From the NCBI RefSeq assembly GCF_014201735.1, contig NZ_JACHFE010000001.1, forward strand, positions 434,001-498,000: a stretch of 64,000 nt of DNA. Reading direction: 5' to 3'. Below are positions 1 through 10,558 of the stretch, piece by piece. Numbering within the stretch: the first letter of the stretch is position 1; every line of letters begins with the position of its first letter. Under the pieces are notes generated by a model. That model was given only the letters and a program-made list of their open reading frames with translations, searched no databases and was not told where the DNA came from. The position numbers were made by a program, and so were the translations under genes. Origin of the DNA: Marinobacter oulmenensis. Lineage in GTDB: Bacteria > Pseudomonadota > Gammaproteobacteria > Pseudomonadales > Oleiphilaceae.

Positions 1-113
1 TTGCGGCGCTGTCTGCGCTGGCCAATGATGGCGACATCAAGCAGGAGACAGTGCTGGAAGCCATGCGCAAGTATGGTATCGACCGCAACAAACCGAACCC
101 GGTGCTGAGCTAA
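1..113 (+). CDS. aceE: Pyruvate dehydrogenase E1 component, C-terminal end (partial)
   Basis: Only the last 36 codons are present, read in the frame starting at base 3 and ending at TAA 111-113. The visible tail ends in a KYGIDRNKPNPVLS-type sequence that resembles the C-terminus of homodimeric AceE, the thiamine-diphosphate E1 subunit that decarboxylates pyruvate and acetylates the lipoyl groups of E2. The gene directly after it, 12 bases away, is the E2 subunit, which supports the call. The 5' part lies outside the window. Confidence 0.85.
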   Translation, partial: AALSALANDGDIKQETVLEAMRKYGIDRNKPNPVLS

Positions 114-125
114 GGAGTCCGCCCA

Positions 126-1808
126 ATGAGTGAACAGGAAATCAAGGTTCCCGATCTTGGCGGCGCAGACGAAGTCGAGATCATCGAAGTCACGGTCAGT
201 GAAGGGGATACGGTTGGTGAGGAAGATCCGATCCTGACCCTCGAGTCTGACAAAGCCTCTGTCGAGCTGCCGTCACCGGCAGCCGGCAAGATCACCAAGA
301 TCACCGCCAAGGTCGGTGACAAGGTCAAAGAAGGCGACGTGGTTGGTACCCTGGAAGTCAGCGGCGATGCTGGTGACTCCGGGTCCTCTGATGACGAGCC
401 TGAAGAAAACCAGGAGCCCGAAGGCGAGAGCCAGGAAGCGGCTGAGAGTTCGGATGACGGCAAGGCGGAAGAGTCCAAGCCGGCACCGAAAAAATCCGGC
501 GGCTCCCGCACCGAGACCGTGAAGGTTCCGAACCTGGACGGTTTCGAGGATGTACCGGTCATCGAGATCAATGTGTCTGAAGGCGACACGGTCGGCGAGG
601 AAGACCCGCTGGTGACCGTTGAGTCTGACAAGGCCACCATGGAGATCCCGTCACCTTATGCCGGCAAAGTCGGCAAGATCCTGGTCAAGGAAGGTGACAA
701 GCTTTCCGAAGGCAATGATCTGCTGGAAATGACCATTGAGGAAGAGGGCGGCGACGAAGCCGAAGACGCCGGCTCGAGCGAGGATAGCGGCAAGGCCTCG
801 GAGAAGACCTCCGAACCGGAGCAGAAAAAGGCGCCGGAAAAGCAGGAGTCTGCGCCTTCCCAGCCTCAGGGTTCCACCTACGAGCCACCCGCGCCCGGCA
901 CCAAGGTGCATGCAGGGCCGGCGGTTCGTAAGCTTGCCCGCGAGCTTGGCGCTGACCTGACCCGCATCAAGGGCAGTGGTCCGAAAAACCGGATCATCAA
1001 GGATGATGTTCACGCCTATGTGAAGAGTCAGTTGCAACAGGCTCAGCAGGGCGGTTCTGTCGGCACCGGTTCCGGTATTCCGGGTGTGAAACTGCCGGAC
1101 TTCAGCCAGTTTGGCGAAGTGGAGCGCGAGGGCATGTCCCGCATGATGGCGGCTACCGCCACCAACATGCAGCGCAGCTGGCTCAACGTGCCCCACGTGA
1201 CCCAGTTTGATGATGCCGACATCACCGAGATGGAAGCCTTCCGCAAAGCCCAGAAAACCGCCGGCGAGAAGAAGGGCATCAAGATGACGCCCCTGCCGTT
1301 CCTGCTCAAGGCGTGTGCGGCGGCACTGGCGGAACTGCCCCAGTTCAACGTGTCCCTGGACATGGAGCGCAAGGAGGTGGTTCACAAGAAGTACATCCAT
1401 ATCGGTATTGCGGTGGACACGCCCCATGGCCTGATGGTTCCTGTGATTCGTGACGTGGATCAGAAAGGGCTCTGGGAGCTGGCGGCAGAGAGTGCCGAAC
1501 TGGCCCAGAAGGCCCGGGACAAGCAGCTCAAGCCTGCGGAAATGCAGGGTGCCTGCTTCACCATCACCAGCCTGGGTGGCATTGGTGGTACCGCTTTCAC
1601 GCCGATCGTGAATACGCCGGAAGTGGCGATTCTCGGGGTGTCCAAGGCGTCCATGAAGCCGGTCTGGGATGGCCAGGAGTTTCAGCCGCGGCTAATGCTG
1701 CCGCTGTCGCTGTCCTATGACCACCGGGCGGTCAACGGTGCCGACGCGGCCCGTTTCACCAACCTGCTGACGCAACTGCTGGGGGATATCCGAACCCTGC
1801 TGCTGTAA
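126..1808 (+). CDS. aceF: Dihydrolipoyllysine acetyltransferase, E2 of pyruvate dehydrogenase
   Basis: E2 core of the pyruvate dehydrogenase complex. It moves the acetyl group from E1 to CoA. The 560-residue protein has two lipoyl domains (about 4-77 and 131-204) with lipoyl lysines K43 and K169 in ESDKA motifs. They are separated by acidic, Ala/Pro/Glu-rich flexible linkers. A peripheral-subunit-binding domain follows at about 263-299 (AVRKLARELGADL) and then the catalytic domain from about 330. The active-site signature is DHRAVNG with His533. The usual HxxxDG aspartate is Asn537 here, a variant I recall from Azotobacter/Pseudomonas-type E2p. An AGGAGT ribosome site lies 6-7 bases before the ATG. 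It is co-transcribed with aceE and followed by a strong terminator. Confidence 0.97.
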   Translation: MSEQEIKVPDLGGADEVEIIEVTVSEGDTVGEEDPILTLESDKASVELPSPAAGKITKITAKVGDKVKEGDVVGTLEVSGDAGDSGSSDDEPEENQEPEGESQEAAESSDDGKAEESKPAPKKSGGSRTETVKVPNLDGFEDVPVIEINVSEGDTVGEEDPLVTVESDKATMEIPSPYAGKVGKILVKEGDKLSEGNDLLEMTIEEEGGDEAEDAGSSEDSGKASEKTSEPEQKKAPEKQESAPSQPQGSTYEPPAPGTKVHAGPAVRKLARELGADLTRIKGSGPKNRIIKDDVHAYVKSQLQQAQQGGSVGTGSGIPGVKLPDFSQFGEVEREGMSRMMAATATNMQRSWLNVPHVTQFDDADITEMEAFRKAQKTAGEKKGIKMTPLPFLLKACAAALAELPQFNVSLDMERKEVVHKKYIHIGIAVDTPHGLMVPVIRDVDQKGLWELAAESAELAQKARDKQLKPAEMQGACFTITSLGGIGGTAFTPIVNTPEVAILGVSKASMKPVWDGQEFQPRLMLPLSLSYDHRAVNGADAARFTNLLTQLLGDIRTLLL

Positions 1809-1833
1809 GGCGAGTGGTCAAGCCACTAAACGG

Positions 1834-1862
1834 AAAACCCCGGCCTGGTGCCGGGGTTTTTT
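1834..1862 (+). terminator. Rho-independent terminator of aceEF
   Basis: CCCCGGC (1838-1844), loop CTGGT, GCCGGGG (1850-1856), followed by six T; four A precede the stem. It is placed 30 bases after the aceF stop. Confidence 0.9.
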
Positions 1863-1910
1863 ATGTCTGGAGATCAGGGGCAGGCAGCATAATGGCCCGC
1901 CCTGAACGCA

Positions 1911-1933
1911 AAAACCCCGGCCAAAGGCCGGGG
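1911..1933 (-). terminator. Rho-independent terminator of the porin gene
   Basis: On the minus strand CCCCGGCC, loop TTT, GGCCGGGG is followed by TTTTT. It lies about 30 bases beyond the porin stop, so it ends leftward transcription. Together with 1834-1862 it separates the two convergent genes. Confidence 0.85.
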
Positions 1934-1964
1934 CTTCTGCTGAGTTAACTTCTAACAGGAAGTA

Positions 1965-3155
1965 TTAGAAGTTGTACTGGGCTGCGAACAGCAGGCGGTT
2001 GGAGTCGCCGTCATCACCGTTGGCATCCTCTGTTTTCAGGTGCTGGAATTCAACGCCCATCATCACGTTTTTGACGGGAGTGAACTGGTAGTTGGCCATG
2101 ATGGCAGAGTTAGTCTCTGCAATGGACTCATTGCCGGTGTAGTCGTCGCCAATATCATCCACGTCCATGGTGGTCATGCCATAGCCAACGTTGATGCTAT
2201 TGCCGTTGCCGAGCTTGATGCCTGTCCCGATAGAGCCGCTGTAGCCTTTCAGGGTTTCCACGTCTCCACCCGGAGTCACGTAGGCATCATAACCGTAGTA
2301 GTCTTCACCTGAGCGCCAGAGGTAGCTGTTGGCGCCGTCGCTGTAGTTGAACGACCCCTGGATTGAGACCATGTCAGTGATTGCGATTTTACCGGCGACA
2401 AATGCGCCGAAACCGATAGCACTGTCGTCATCCGTGCCAGTGTCGTATTCCACCTGGTGCACCAGGGCGGCCGCTGAGTAAGACAGCCCACCATTGGAGT
2501 CCTGGAAACGGGCGGTGAAGGTGGGCATGCCGTCTTTAGAGCCGGCCTGATCGTCAAGTACGAGGTTGCCAGCATTAGCTCCAGTAGTGGGGGTTGTTAC
2601 ACTCGCAACGCTGCTGCTTGGCTCTTCAACAGAAACAGAGAAGGGGCCAGTTGTATAACGCAACTGAGCCGTACGTCCCTGAAGACCGGCGAGACCCGGC
2701 AGTGAGTCAAAATCCAGAGTGGAGGTGTTGCCCACAAAGCTGTTGAAGTTTGACCAGGTTTGGCCTGCGAGGACGCCTTCGTACTCGCCGTAGGCATGAC
2801 GCAGGCGGAGATCGCCACCGCCATTACCGCGGAAGTCCCCTTCCACGACCATTTTCACCCCTTCGGGAGTCATGGTCTGGATGCCCAGTCGGGTTTGTAC
2901 TGCGTCGGCATCGAAGTGGCCGCTTACTTCATCGTCTTCCTCATCACCCACGTTGATGTCGGAAAAGCTGGCCGTTTGAGCCGAGTTGGTGTGTTGTTCG
3001 TCAATATCGTAGCTGGCGTTGAGACGGGCATAACCGTAGATTGAGGTTTCCCAGCCGCCGGTTTCGAAGCTGATGGCGCTTGCCTGACCTGCCATGCCCA
3101 GTGCAGCCATGGCGGCCGTTGCGCGAATAGCCATTCTTAGCTTGTTGTTCTGCAT
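1965..3155 (-). CDS. DcaP-like outer-membrane porin
   Basis: A secreted beta-barrel protein of 396 residues. The start is set at the ATG at 3155 because GGAG lies about 9 bases upstream and a clean signal peptide follows (MQNNKLRMAIRA..., cleavage after QASA). Upstream in-frame codons to 3221 have no such support. The mature chain alternates short hydrophobic strands with glycine/asparagine-rich turns. It carries LRHAYGEYEGVLAGQTWSNF, close to the conserved stretch of DcaP-type porins, and ends in Phe (AAQYNF) as expected for BAM-assembled barrels. DcaP-type porins admit small, often negatively charged solutes; the solute here cannot be read from sequence. It is a single gene with its own terminator. 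A generic gram-negative porin is the alternative call. Confidence 0.75.
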   Translation of the reverse strand: MQNNKLRMAIRATAAMAALGMAGQASAISFETGGWETSIYGYARLNASYDIDEQHTNSAQTASFSDINVGDEEDDEVSGHFDADAVQTRLGIQTMTPEGVKMVVEGDFRGNGGGDLRLRHAYGEYEGVLAGQTWSNFNSFVGNTSTLDFDSLPGLAGLQGRTAQLRYTTGPFSVSVEEPSSSVASVTTPTTGANAGNLVLDDQAGSKDGMPTFTARFQDSNGGLSYSAAALVHQVEYDTGTDDDSAIGFGAFVAGKIAITDMVSIQGSFNYSDGANSYLWRSGEDYYGYDAYVTPGGDVETLKGYSGSIGTGIKLGNGNSINVGYGMTTMDVDDIGDDYTGNESIAETNSAIMANYQFTPVKNVMMGVEFQHLKTEDANGDDGDSNRLLFAAQYNF

Positions 3156-4683
<1,528 letters not shown>

Positions 4684-4720
4684 CCGGGCCAGTAACCCCT
4701 GTACCGCAAAGGAAAGAGCT

Positions 4721-5764
4721 ATGCTGATCATCCGGCCCATCCAGGAGCAGGATCTGGATGACCTTTACGAGCTGACCGGGGCTGCCGGCAATGGCCTGAC
4801 CACACTGCCCCAGGACAGGAATCTGCTTGCCAGCAAGATCCGCAAGGCCCGCGACACCTTCGAAGGCCGGTGCCCGCCTGATGCCGGGCTCTATCTGTTT
4901 GTACTGGAAGATCTGCAGCAGCAACGGTGTGTCGGCATCAGTGGCATCCAGGCGCGTGTGGGCCTGGATGAAGTCTTTTACAACTATCGCCTGAGTACCA
5001 CCGTGCACGACAGCCGCGAGCTGGACGTTCACGTGCGCACGCCCACGCTCTACCTCACCAACGACATGACCGATGCCACCGAAATCGGCTCACTGTTGCT
5101 GGCCGAAAGTCACCGTCAGGGTGGCAATGGCCTGCTGCTGTCCCGCAGTCGTTTCCTGTTCCTGAACGAATACCACGAACATTTCTCCGACAAGATCTTT
5201 GCGGAGATGCGTGGTGTCTCCGATGAGCAGGGCCGGAGTCCGCTCTGGGAAGCACTGGGCCGCCGCTTTTTTGATATGGAATTCGCCGAGGCGGATCGAC
5301 TGTCCGGCCTTGGCAACAAATCCTTCATCGCCGAACTGATGCCCCGCTTCCCCATCTATCTGTCGCTGTTGCCGAAAAGTGCAACGAAAGTCATCGGCAA
5401 AGTCCACCGGGACACCGAGCCCGCCCTGCGGATGCTCCAGGATGAAGGCTTCAACTTTAACGGCCTGGTGGATATTTTTGATGGCGGGCCGGTTGTGGAG
5501 GCGTTTGGCCACAACATCCGGATCATCCGGCACAGTGTGCTGAGAACCGCTGTGCCGGCGACGTCAGACGGTCCATCCGGCGAAGAAAAGGAAAGCAAAG
5601 TAATGGTCTCGAACCGGTCCTTCGGGGATTTCCGGGTGGCGCTGCTGGCCAAATCGGCAGTGCAGAGCCAGGAAGTGGCGATGCCCAGGCCGATGATGGA
5701 GGCCCTGAACGTTCAGGAGGGCGACCAGGTCAGACTGGTTTCCCTGAAAGAGCCCCGATTTTGA
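4721..5764 (+). CDS. astA: Arginine N-succinyltransferase
   Basis: First committed step of the AST pathway: arginine + succinyl-CoA gives N2-succinylarginine. The protein has 347 residues, the usual length for the AstA/AruF/AruG family, and starts with the typical MLIIRPIQEQDLDDLYEL N-terminus of this GNAT-like fold. Only one copy is present, unlike the paired aruF-aruG subunits of Pseudomonas aeruginosa, so a single-subunit enzyme is expected. A GGAAAG ribosome site precedes the ATG. It is the second gene of the operon. Confidence 0.95.
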   Translation: MLIIRPIQEQDLDDLYELTGAAGNGLTTLPQDRNLLASKIRKARDTFEGRCPPDAGLYLFVLEDLQQQRCVGISGIQARVGLDEVFYNYRLSTTVHDSRELDVHVRTPTLYLTNDMTDATEIGSLLLAESHRQGGNGLLLSRSRFLFLNEYHEHFSDKIFAEMRGVSDEQGRSPLWEALGRRFFDMEFAEADRLSGLGNKSFIAELMPRFPIYLSLLPKSATKVIGKVHRDTEPALRMLQDEGFNFNGLVDIFDGGPVVEAFGHNIRIIRHSVLRTAVPATSDGPSGEEKESKVMVSNRSFGDFRVALLAKSAVQSQEVAMPRPMMEALNVQEGDQVRLVSLKEPRF

Positions 5765-5825
5765 CCGATACCTGTTACCGTGACACATTCAGCCACTCGC
5801 AGATTCTCCGGCCAGGAGGTGCAAC

Positions 5826-7304
5826 ATGAGCCATACCCTCACGGGCGACCTGTATATTGATGGACTGTGGTTCCAGGGCCACGGTGTTCCCTTTGAATCG
5901 GTTCAGCCGGTTACCGGAGAAACTGTCTGGGACGGCAACTCCGCCAGTCTGGAGGATGTGGACGCCTCCGTGCGTGAGGCCGGAGACGCGTTCGTGAAAT
6001 GGCGCCGTAAAGGGTTTGCCGAGCGCCAGGCGGTGGTCGAAGGCTTTGGCAGCCTGCTGGAAAAACACCGGGAGGAAATGGCCGAGCTGATCGGACTGGA
6101 AACCGGTAAGCCGCTCTGGGAAGCCCGCACCGAAGTCGCCGCCATGGCAGGCAAGATCCCTATTTCCATCAAGGCCTACAACGAGCGTACCGGCTGGTCG
6201 GAGTCCGAAGTGGCTGGCGGTCATGCCGTTCTGCGCCACCGTCCCCACGGCGTGGTGGCGGTGTTCGGCCCCTACAATTTCCCCGGCCACCTGCCCAATG
6301 GCCACATCGTGCCCGCCCTGCTGGCGGGCAATACGGTCGTGTTCAAACCCAGTGAACTGACGCCCGGCGTAGCGGAACTGATGGTCAAACTCTGGGAGAA
6401 AGCCGGTTTGCCGGATGGTGTGCTCAATCTGGTGCAGGGTGGGGCCAACGTCGGCAAATGCCTGGCCAGACACCGTTTGCTGGATGGTGTGTTCTTTACC
6501 GGCAGCGCTACGGTGGGACACCTGCTGCACGAGCAGTTTGCCGGCCAGCCGGAAAAAATCCTGGCGCTGGAAATGGGTGGCAACAACCCGCTGATTGTCC
6601 AGAAGGTCTCGGATGTGGATGGCGCGGTGCATCATGCCATTCAGTCGGCGTTTATCTCTGCCGGCCAGCGGTGTACCTGCGCCCGCCGCCTGCTGGTGCC
6701 GAAAGGGCGCAAGGGGGACGAGTTCCTGGCCCGTCTGGTGGAGGTGGCGTCCAGGCTCCGGGTCGGTGGCTACGATGACGACCCGCAACCGTTTATGGGC
6801 TCGGTGATTTCCTCTGAAGCCGCCGAGCAGTTGCTGGGCGCCCAGGCCGCCATGGTTGAGCAGGGTGGCAAGGTGCTGCTGGAAATGAAACAGCTGGCCC
6901 CGGAAACCGGCCTGGTATCACCGGGCATCGTGGATGTGACCGGTCTGGACCGGCCCGATGAGGAGCACTTCGGCCCGCTGCTTACAGTCTGCCGGTATCG
7001 CAGCTTTGACGATGCGCTGGCGTTGGCCAACGATACCCGTTTCGGGCTGTCGGCCGGCATCCTGACCGACGACCGCAAGCTCTATGAGCGCCTAGCCGAG
7101 GAAGTCCGGGCGGGCATCGTCAACTGGAACCGGCCACTGACCGGAGCCAGCAGTGCGGCTCCCTTCGGCGGCGTTGGTGCCAGCGGCAATCATCGCCCCA
7201 GTGCCTATTACGCGGCCGACTATTGTGCCTGGCCCATGGCTTCTCTGGAGGCGCGCAAGGCTGAAAAACCCGAGAGCCTGGCGCCCGGGCTCGATTTTGA
7301 CTGA
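5826..7304 (+). CDS. astD: Succinylglutamate-semialdehyde dehydrogenase
   Basis: NAD-dependent aldehyde dehydrogenase of 492 residues that oxidises N-succinylglutamate semialdehyde to N-succinylglutamate. The Rossmann region carries [14 protein letters not shown]. The general-base glutamate is in LEMGGNNP and the catalytic cysteine is C283 in [31 protein letters not shown] near the C-terminus is characteristic of AstD. A strong AGGAGGT ribosome site lies before the ATG. The gene sits between astA and astB in the order known from enterics and pseudomonads. Confidence 0.96.
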   Translation: MSHTLTGDLYIDGLWFQGHGVPFESVQPVTGETVWDGNSASLEDVDASVREAGDAFVKWRRKGFAERQAVVEGFGSLLEKHREEMAELIGLETGKPLWEARTEVAAMAGKIPISIKAYNERTGWSESEVAGGHAVLRHRPHGVVAVFGPYNFPGHLPNGHIVPALLAGNTVVFKPSELTPGVAELMVKLWEKAGLPDGVLNLVQGGANVGKCLARHRLLDGVFFTGSATVGHLLHEQFAGQPEKILALEMGGNNPLIVQKVSDVDGAVHHAIQSAFISAGQRCTCARRLLVPKGRKGDEFLARLVEVASRLRVGGYDDDPQPFMGSVISSEAAEQLLGAQAAMVEQGGKVLLEMKQLAPETGLVSPGIVDVTGLDRPDEEHFGPLLTVCRYRSFDDALALANDTRFGLSAGILTDDRKLYERLAEEVRAGIVNWNRPLTGASSAAPFGGVGASGNHRPSAYYAADYCAWPMASLEARKAEKPESLAPGLDFD

Positions 7305-7318
7305 CAGGAATCCCCGCC

Positions 7319-8659
7319 ATGGTTAAACACGCAGTGGAAGTCAATTTTGATGGCCTGGTGGGGCCGACCCACAATTACGCGGGCCTGTCCTGGGGCAATG
7401 TGGCTTCACGGTCCAATGTGAACGCGGTGTCCAACCCCAGGGAGGCTGCGCTTCAGGGGTTGGCGAAGATGAAGCGCCTGGCCGACCGGGGCTATGTCCA
7501 GGGCGTCCTGCCACCCCATGAGCGCCCTCATATCCCGACATTGCGCGGCCTCGGGTTCGAAGGTGATGACCGGCAGGTGCTGGAGCAGGCCCGGCGCAAG
7601 GCGCCGGGCATTCTGGCGTCGGTATCGTCGGCTTCGGCCATGTGGACAGCAAACGCTGCCACGGTGTCACCGAGTGCCGATACGGCGGATCACCGGGTGC
7701 ATTTCACTCCGGCCAATCTCAATGCCAAATTCCATCGCTCCATCGAACATGCGGTAACGGGCAGGACGCTGCGCTCCATTTTTGCCGACGAAAGCTATTT
7801 CGCCCACCATCCGGCGCTGCCGGCGGTGAGCCAGTTCGGTGACGAGGGCGCCGCCAACCACACACGCCTGTGTGGCCGTTACGGGGAGCCGGGCGTGGAA
7901 CTGTTCGTTTACGGCCGTGAAGGCTTCAACGAGTCTGCGCCGGCGCCGCGGCGGTATCCGGCGCGTCAGACGCTGGAGGCATCCCAGGCCATTGCCCGCC
8001 TGCACGGACTAACCGACCGCCATGTGGTCTTCGCCCAGCAGAATCCCGAAGCCATTGATGCCGGCGTGTTCCACAACGACGTCATTGCCGTTGGCAACGG
8101 CAATACCCTGTTCTATCACGAGATGGCCTTTCTGGAAGAGCAGCGGGTACTGGATGAACTGTCGGACCGGTTGACGGGCGCTTCACTGGAAACCGTGCGG
8201 GTATCCGGTGCAGAAGTGCCCATTGAGGATGCGGTGGCCTCCTACCTGTTTAACAGCCAGTTGCTGAACACGCCCGATGGCATGTTGCTGGCCGTACCCG
8301 GCGAGTGCCGGGAAACCCCTTCGGTCAGCCGCTATCTTGATGAGCTGCTGGCCAGCAATGGTCCGATCACCTCGGTGGAGGTCTTCGACGTCAAGCAGTC
8401 CATGCGCAATGGCGGTGGTCCTGCCTGCCTGCGGTTGCGGGTGGCGCTCAATGATGACGAGTTGCATGCCCTCAATCGGGGGGTGATCCTGACGGATGAC
8501 CTTTACCAGCGCCTGACAGCCTGGGTGGAAGCCCACTACCGGGACCAGCTCAGTCATGAGGATCTGGGGGATCCGATGCTGCTGGAGGAGGTGCGCAAGG
8601 CGCTGGATGAACTGACGGGCATCCTTGGCCTTGGCAGTATCTACGATTTCCAGCTTTAG
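7319..8659 (+). CDS. astB: N-succinylarginine dihydrolase
   Basis: Removes two ammonia and one CO2 from N-succinylarginine to give succinylornithine. The protein is 446 residues, the normal family length, with the typical N-terminus [21 protein letters not shown] and [12 protein letters not shown] near the C-terminus, consistent with the guanidine-modifying (GME) fold. It starts 14 bases after astD behind CAGGAAT. It is the last gene of the astCADB block; astE, needed for the final step, is about 5 kb away on the other strand (13544-14608). Confidence 0.96.
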   Translation: MVKHAVEVNFDGLVGPTHNYAGLSWGNVASRSNVNAVSNPREAALQGLAKMKRLADRGYVQGVLPPHERPHIPTLRGLGFEGDDRQVLEQARRKAPGILASVSSASAMWTANAATVSPSADTADHRVHFTPANLNAKFHRSIEHAVTGRTLRSIFADESYFAHHPALPAVSQFGDEGAANHTRLCGRYGEPGVELFVYGREGFNESAPAPRRYPARQTLEASQAIARLHGLTDRHVVFAQQNPEAIDAGVFHNDVIAVGNGNTLFYHEMAFLEEQRVLDELSDRLTGASLETVRVSGAEVPIEDAVASYLFNSQLLNTPDGMLLAVPGECRETPSVSRYLDELLASNGPITSVEVFDVKQSMRNGGGPACLRLRVALNDDELHALNRGVILTDDLYQRLTAWVEAHYRDQLSHEDLGDPMLLEEVRKALDELTGILGLGSIYDFQL

Positions 8660-8662
8660 GTT

Positions 8663-9301
8663 CTAGTCCGGGCGGGCAATGGAATGGCTGAGCATGTCCA
8701 TGGTATGCCGGATCAGTGATTCCGCCGGGAACGCCCTGTCCTGGCCCGCCTCGGCCTGGCACAGCATGATCACCCCGTGCAGGGCACCCCGAAGATAGAG
8801 GGCTGTCCGGGCCGGTGATTCAACCCGCCGGGCACAGAGGGTACCGTCGTCCAGGCCGCGACGGATGGTCCCTTCCATCAGTGCCATCAGTTCATTCTTG
8901 GATTCCACAATGGCCCGGGCCTGGTCTTCATCGGCCTCAGCGATGGCCGTCGAGGCTTTGGTCAGGGCATTGAAGTAGTCCGGTGATTCCAGGTAGAAAC
9001 GGTAATACGCCTCGCCCATGGCGCGAATCTGGGCCAGCCCCGTTTCTACCCCTTCCAGTGCCTCCCGGAACCGGGCCACCAGGCTTTCGCCCGCTCTCAG
9101 CATGATGCCCCGCTGTATGGCCGCCTTATCCTTGAAGTAGACGTAGAGCAGGGCCCGACTGAGGCTGGCCGAGCGGGCGATGTCGTCCATCGACGTACGC
9201 TCATAGCCTTTTTCCGGAAACACCTGTTCGGCGGCATCCAGGATGGCGTCATACCTGGCCTGTTTTTCCCGTTCCCGTCTCGATTTCAGGGAGTCATTCA
9301 T
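8663..9301 (-). CDS. TetR-family repressor of the adjacent RND efflux genes
   Basis: 212 residues. The N-terminal TetR DNA-binding domain is at about 12-60, with the helix-turn-helix in TSMDDIARSASLSRALLYVYF. The C-terminal ligand-binding part is helical. It is convergent with astB (3 bases between stops) and divergent from a membrane-fusion protein/RND pump pair. This is the standard layout for a local efflux repressor that falls off DNA when it binds the pump substrate. A perfect 15-bp palindrome covers its own -35 box, so autoregulation is likely. The inducer is unknown. Confidence 0.88.
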   Translation of the reverse strand: MNDSLKSRREREKQARYDAILDAAEQVFPEKGYERTSMDDIARSASLSRALLYVYFKDKAAIQRGIMLRAGESLVARFREALEGVETGLAQIRAMGEAYYRFYLESPDYFNALTKASTAIAEADEDQARAIVESKNELMALMEGTIRRGLDDGTLCARRVESPARTALYLRGALHGVIMLCQAEAGQDRAFPAESLIRHTMDMLSHSIARPD

Positions 9302-9348
9302 GGTGCGGATGGATCCTTGTTGCCTGGCTTCAGGGTACCTGATCCGGA

Positions 9349-9377
9349 ATAAGAACCGAATATTGACAATTTGTCAA
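9349..9377 (-). promoter_or_regulatory. Predicted promoter of the tetR-family gene
   Basis: On the minus strand TTGACA (9377-9372), a 17-base spacer and TCTTAT (9354-9349). The -35 is perfect and the -10 matches 4 of 6. Transcription should begin near 9342, giving a leader of about 40 bases. Confidence 0.55.
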
Positions 9378-9393
9378 AGAGTGACATGATGTC
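9363..9393. promoter_or_regulatory. Candidate TetR operator: two palindromes
   Basis: TTGACAA-T-TTGTCAA (9363-9377) is a perfect 7+7 inverted repeat that overlaps the predicted -35 of the repressor gene. GACAT-G-ATGTC (9383-9393) is a second perfect palindrome 5 bases further on. Both lie between the divergent start codons, where the repressor would control itself and the pump. Confidence 0.6.
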
Positions 9394-9472
9394 GTAATCG
9401 TCTGATTAACACCCTGTCATGTCGGTGTCGGTCCGATGTTCCGGACAAACAACAAAAAGAGGTCGCCAAACC

Positions 9473-10558
9473 GTGCTGTGTTTTCCTTCCTCCCCCTTGC
9501 GTTCCGGTGGCTTGCTGGTGCTGGTGTTTGTATTCGCGCTGGTGGGCTGTAAACCGGAGTCTGCGAACAGCCAGGACGCTGCCACCGTCTCTGTGCGCGT
9601 GGCGCCGGTCACCGCAGGTGAAACCGTGGAGGCGCCGCTGCGGTTTGCCGGCGTGGTTCGCGCCGTGCAGCGGGCCACGCTGACGTTCCAGGTCAGCGGG
9701 ACGCTTCGGGAGCGGCCGGTGGAGTTGGGGCAGTCGGTCGATCCCGGCCAGTTGCTGGCCAGACTCTACAACCCGGCGCTGCAGCCAGCGCGGGATTCCG
9801 CAGCGGCCCGGCTGCGGGAGCTGGAAACCCGGTTCGATCAGGCGCAGCGGGAGTGGCAGCGAGCCAGCCGCCTGCATGAGCGGGGCGTGGTCTCCGAGCA
9901 GGAGCTGGAACAACTGGCGGCCCGCCGGGATGCGCTGCGGGCCGGTATGGCAACGGCCGAAGCGGAACTGGCGGAAGCCAGTCGTCTGCTGGAGGAAAGC
10001 GTGCTCAGGGCACCGTTTGCCGGCCAGGTGGAAGCCCTGCCGGTAGAACCTGATGAGTTTGTCAGTGCCGGTCAGCCGGTGGTTCGCCTAGCCTCACCCT
10101 CCGGCCTGGAAGTGGAGGTCCGGTTGCCGGCCTACCTGCTGGACCGGGTGGCACCGGGGCAATCTCTGCCGGTCTGGCTGGTCCGCCAGCGGGATGTGGA
10201 GCCCCGGCAGGGGACCGTGGTCGAGGTAGCCCGGGGCAGCGCTGTTCGGGGTGAGCTGCACCCGGTGCTGGTCAGCCTGCCGCCGGCAAGCATGGAAACC
10301 GGAGCGCCGGTGGAAGTGGGAATCATGCCGGAGCGTAACGACGGTGTCAGTGTGCCGTTGCTGGCGGTGATTCGTGACGCCAATGGCACCGCGGTCTATC
10401 GGGTCCGCGACTCGGTGGTCGAACGGGTACCGGTCACAGTGGACCGGGTGATGGGCGAGCGCGCGATTCTGGCGAACAGCCCCCTGACTTCGGGGGAACA
10501 GGTGGTTTACGCCGGCATGAGTCGTCTGGTGGACGGTGACCGGGTGGAGATCCACTGA
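9473..10558 (+). CDS. RND efflux periplasmic adaptor (membrane-fusion lipoprotein)
   Basis: Links an inner-membrane RND pump to an outer-membrane channel. I place the start at GTG 9473, 361 residues, because AGAGGT lies 9 bases upstream and a lipoprotein signal follows at once (lipobox LVGC, Cys26 of this start). The upstream ATG at 9419 has no ribosome site and would bury the signal under 18 extra residues. The lipoyl/barrel-sandwich half-motifs flank a long helical hairpin at about residues 95-165, rich in Glu/Arg/Ala. A beta-barrel domain follows. The stop overlaps the next ATG by one base, so adaptor and pump are translationally coupled. No outer-membrane channel gene is nearby. Confidence 0.88.
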   Translation: MLCFPSSPLRSGGLLVLVFVFALVGCKPESANSQDAATVSVRVAPVTAGETVEAPLRFAGVVRAVQRATLTFQVSGTLRERPVELGQSVDPGQLLARLYNPALQPARDSAAARLRELETRFDQAQREWQRASRLHERGVVSEQELEQLAARRDALRAGMATAEAELAEASRLLEESVLRAPFAGQVEALPVEPDEFVSAGQPVVRLASPSGLEVEVRLPAYLLDRVAPGQSLPVWLVRQRDVEPRQGTVVEVARGSAVRGELHPVLVSLPPASMETGAPVEVGIMPERNDGVSVPLLAVIRDANGTAVYRVRDSVVERVPVTVDRVMGERAILANSPLTSGEQVVYAGMSRLVDGDRVEIH

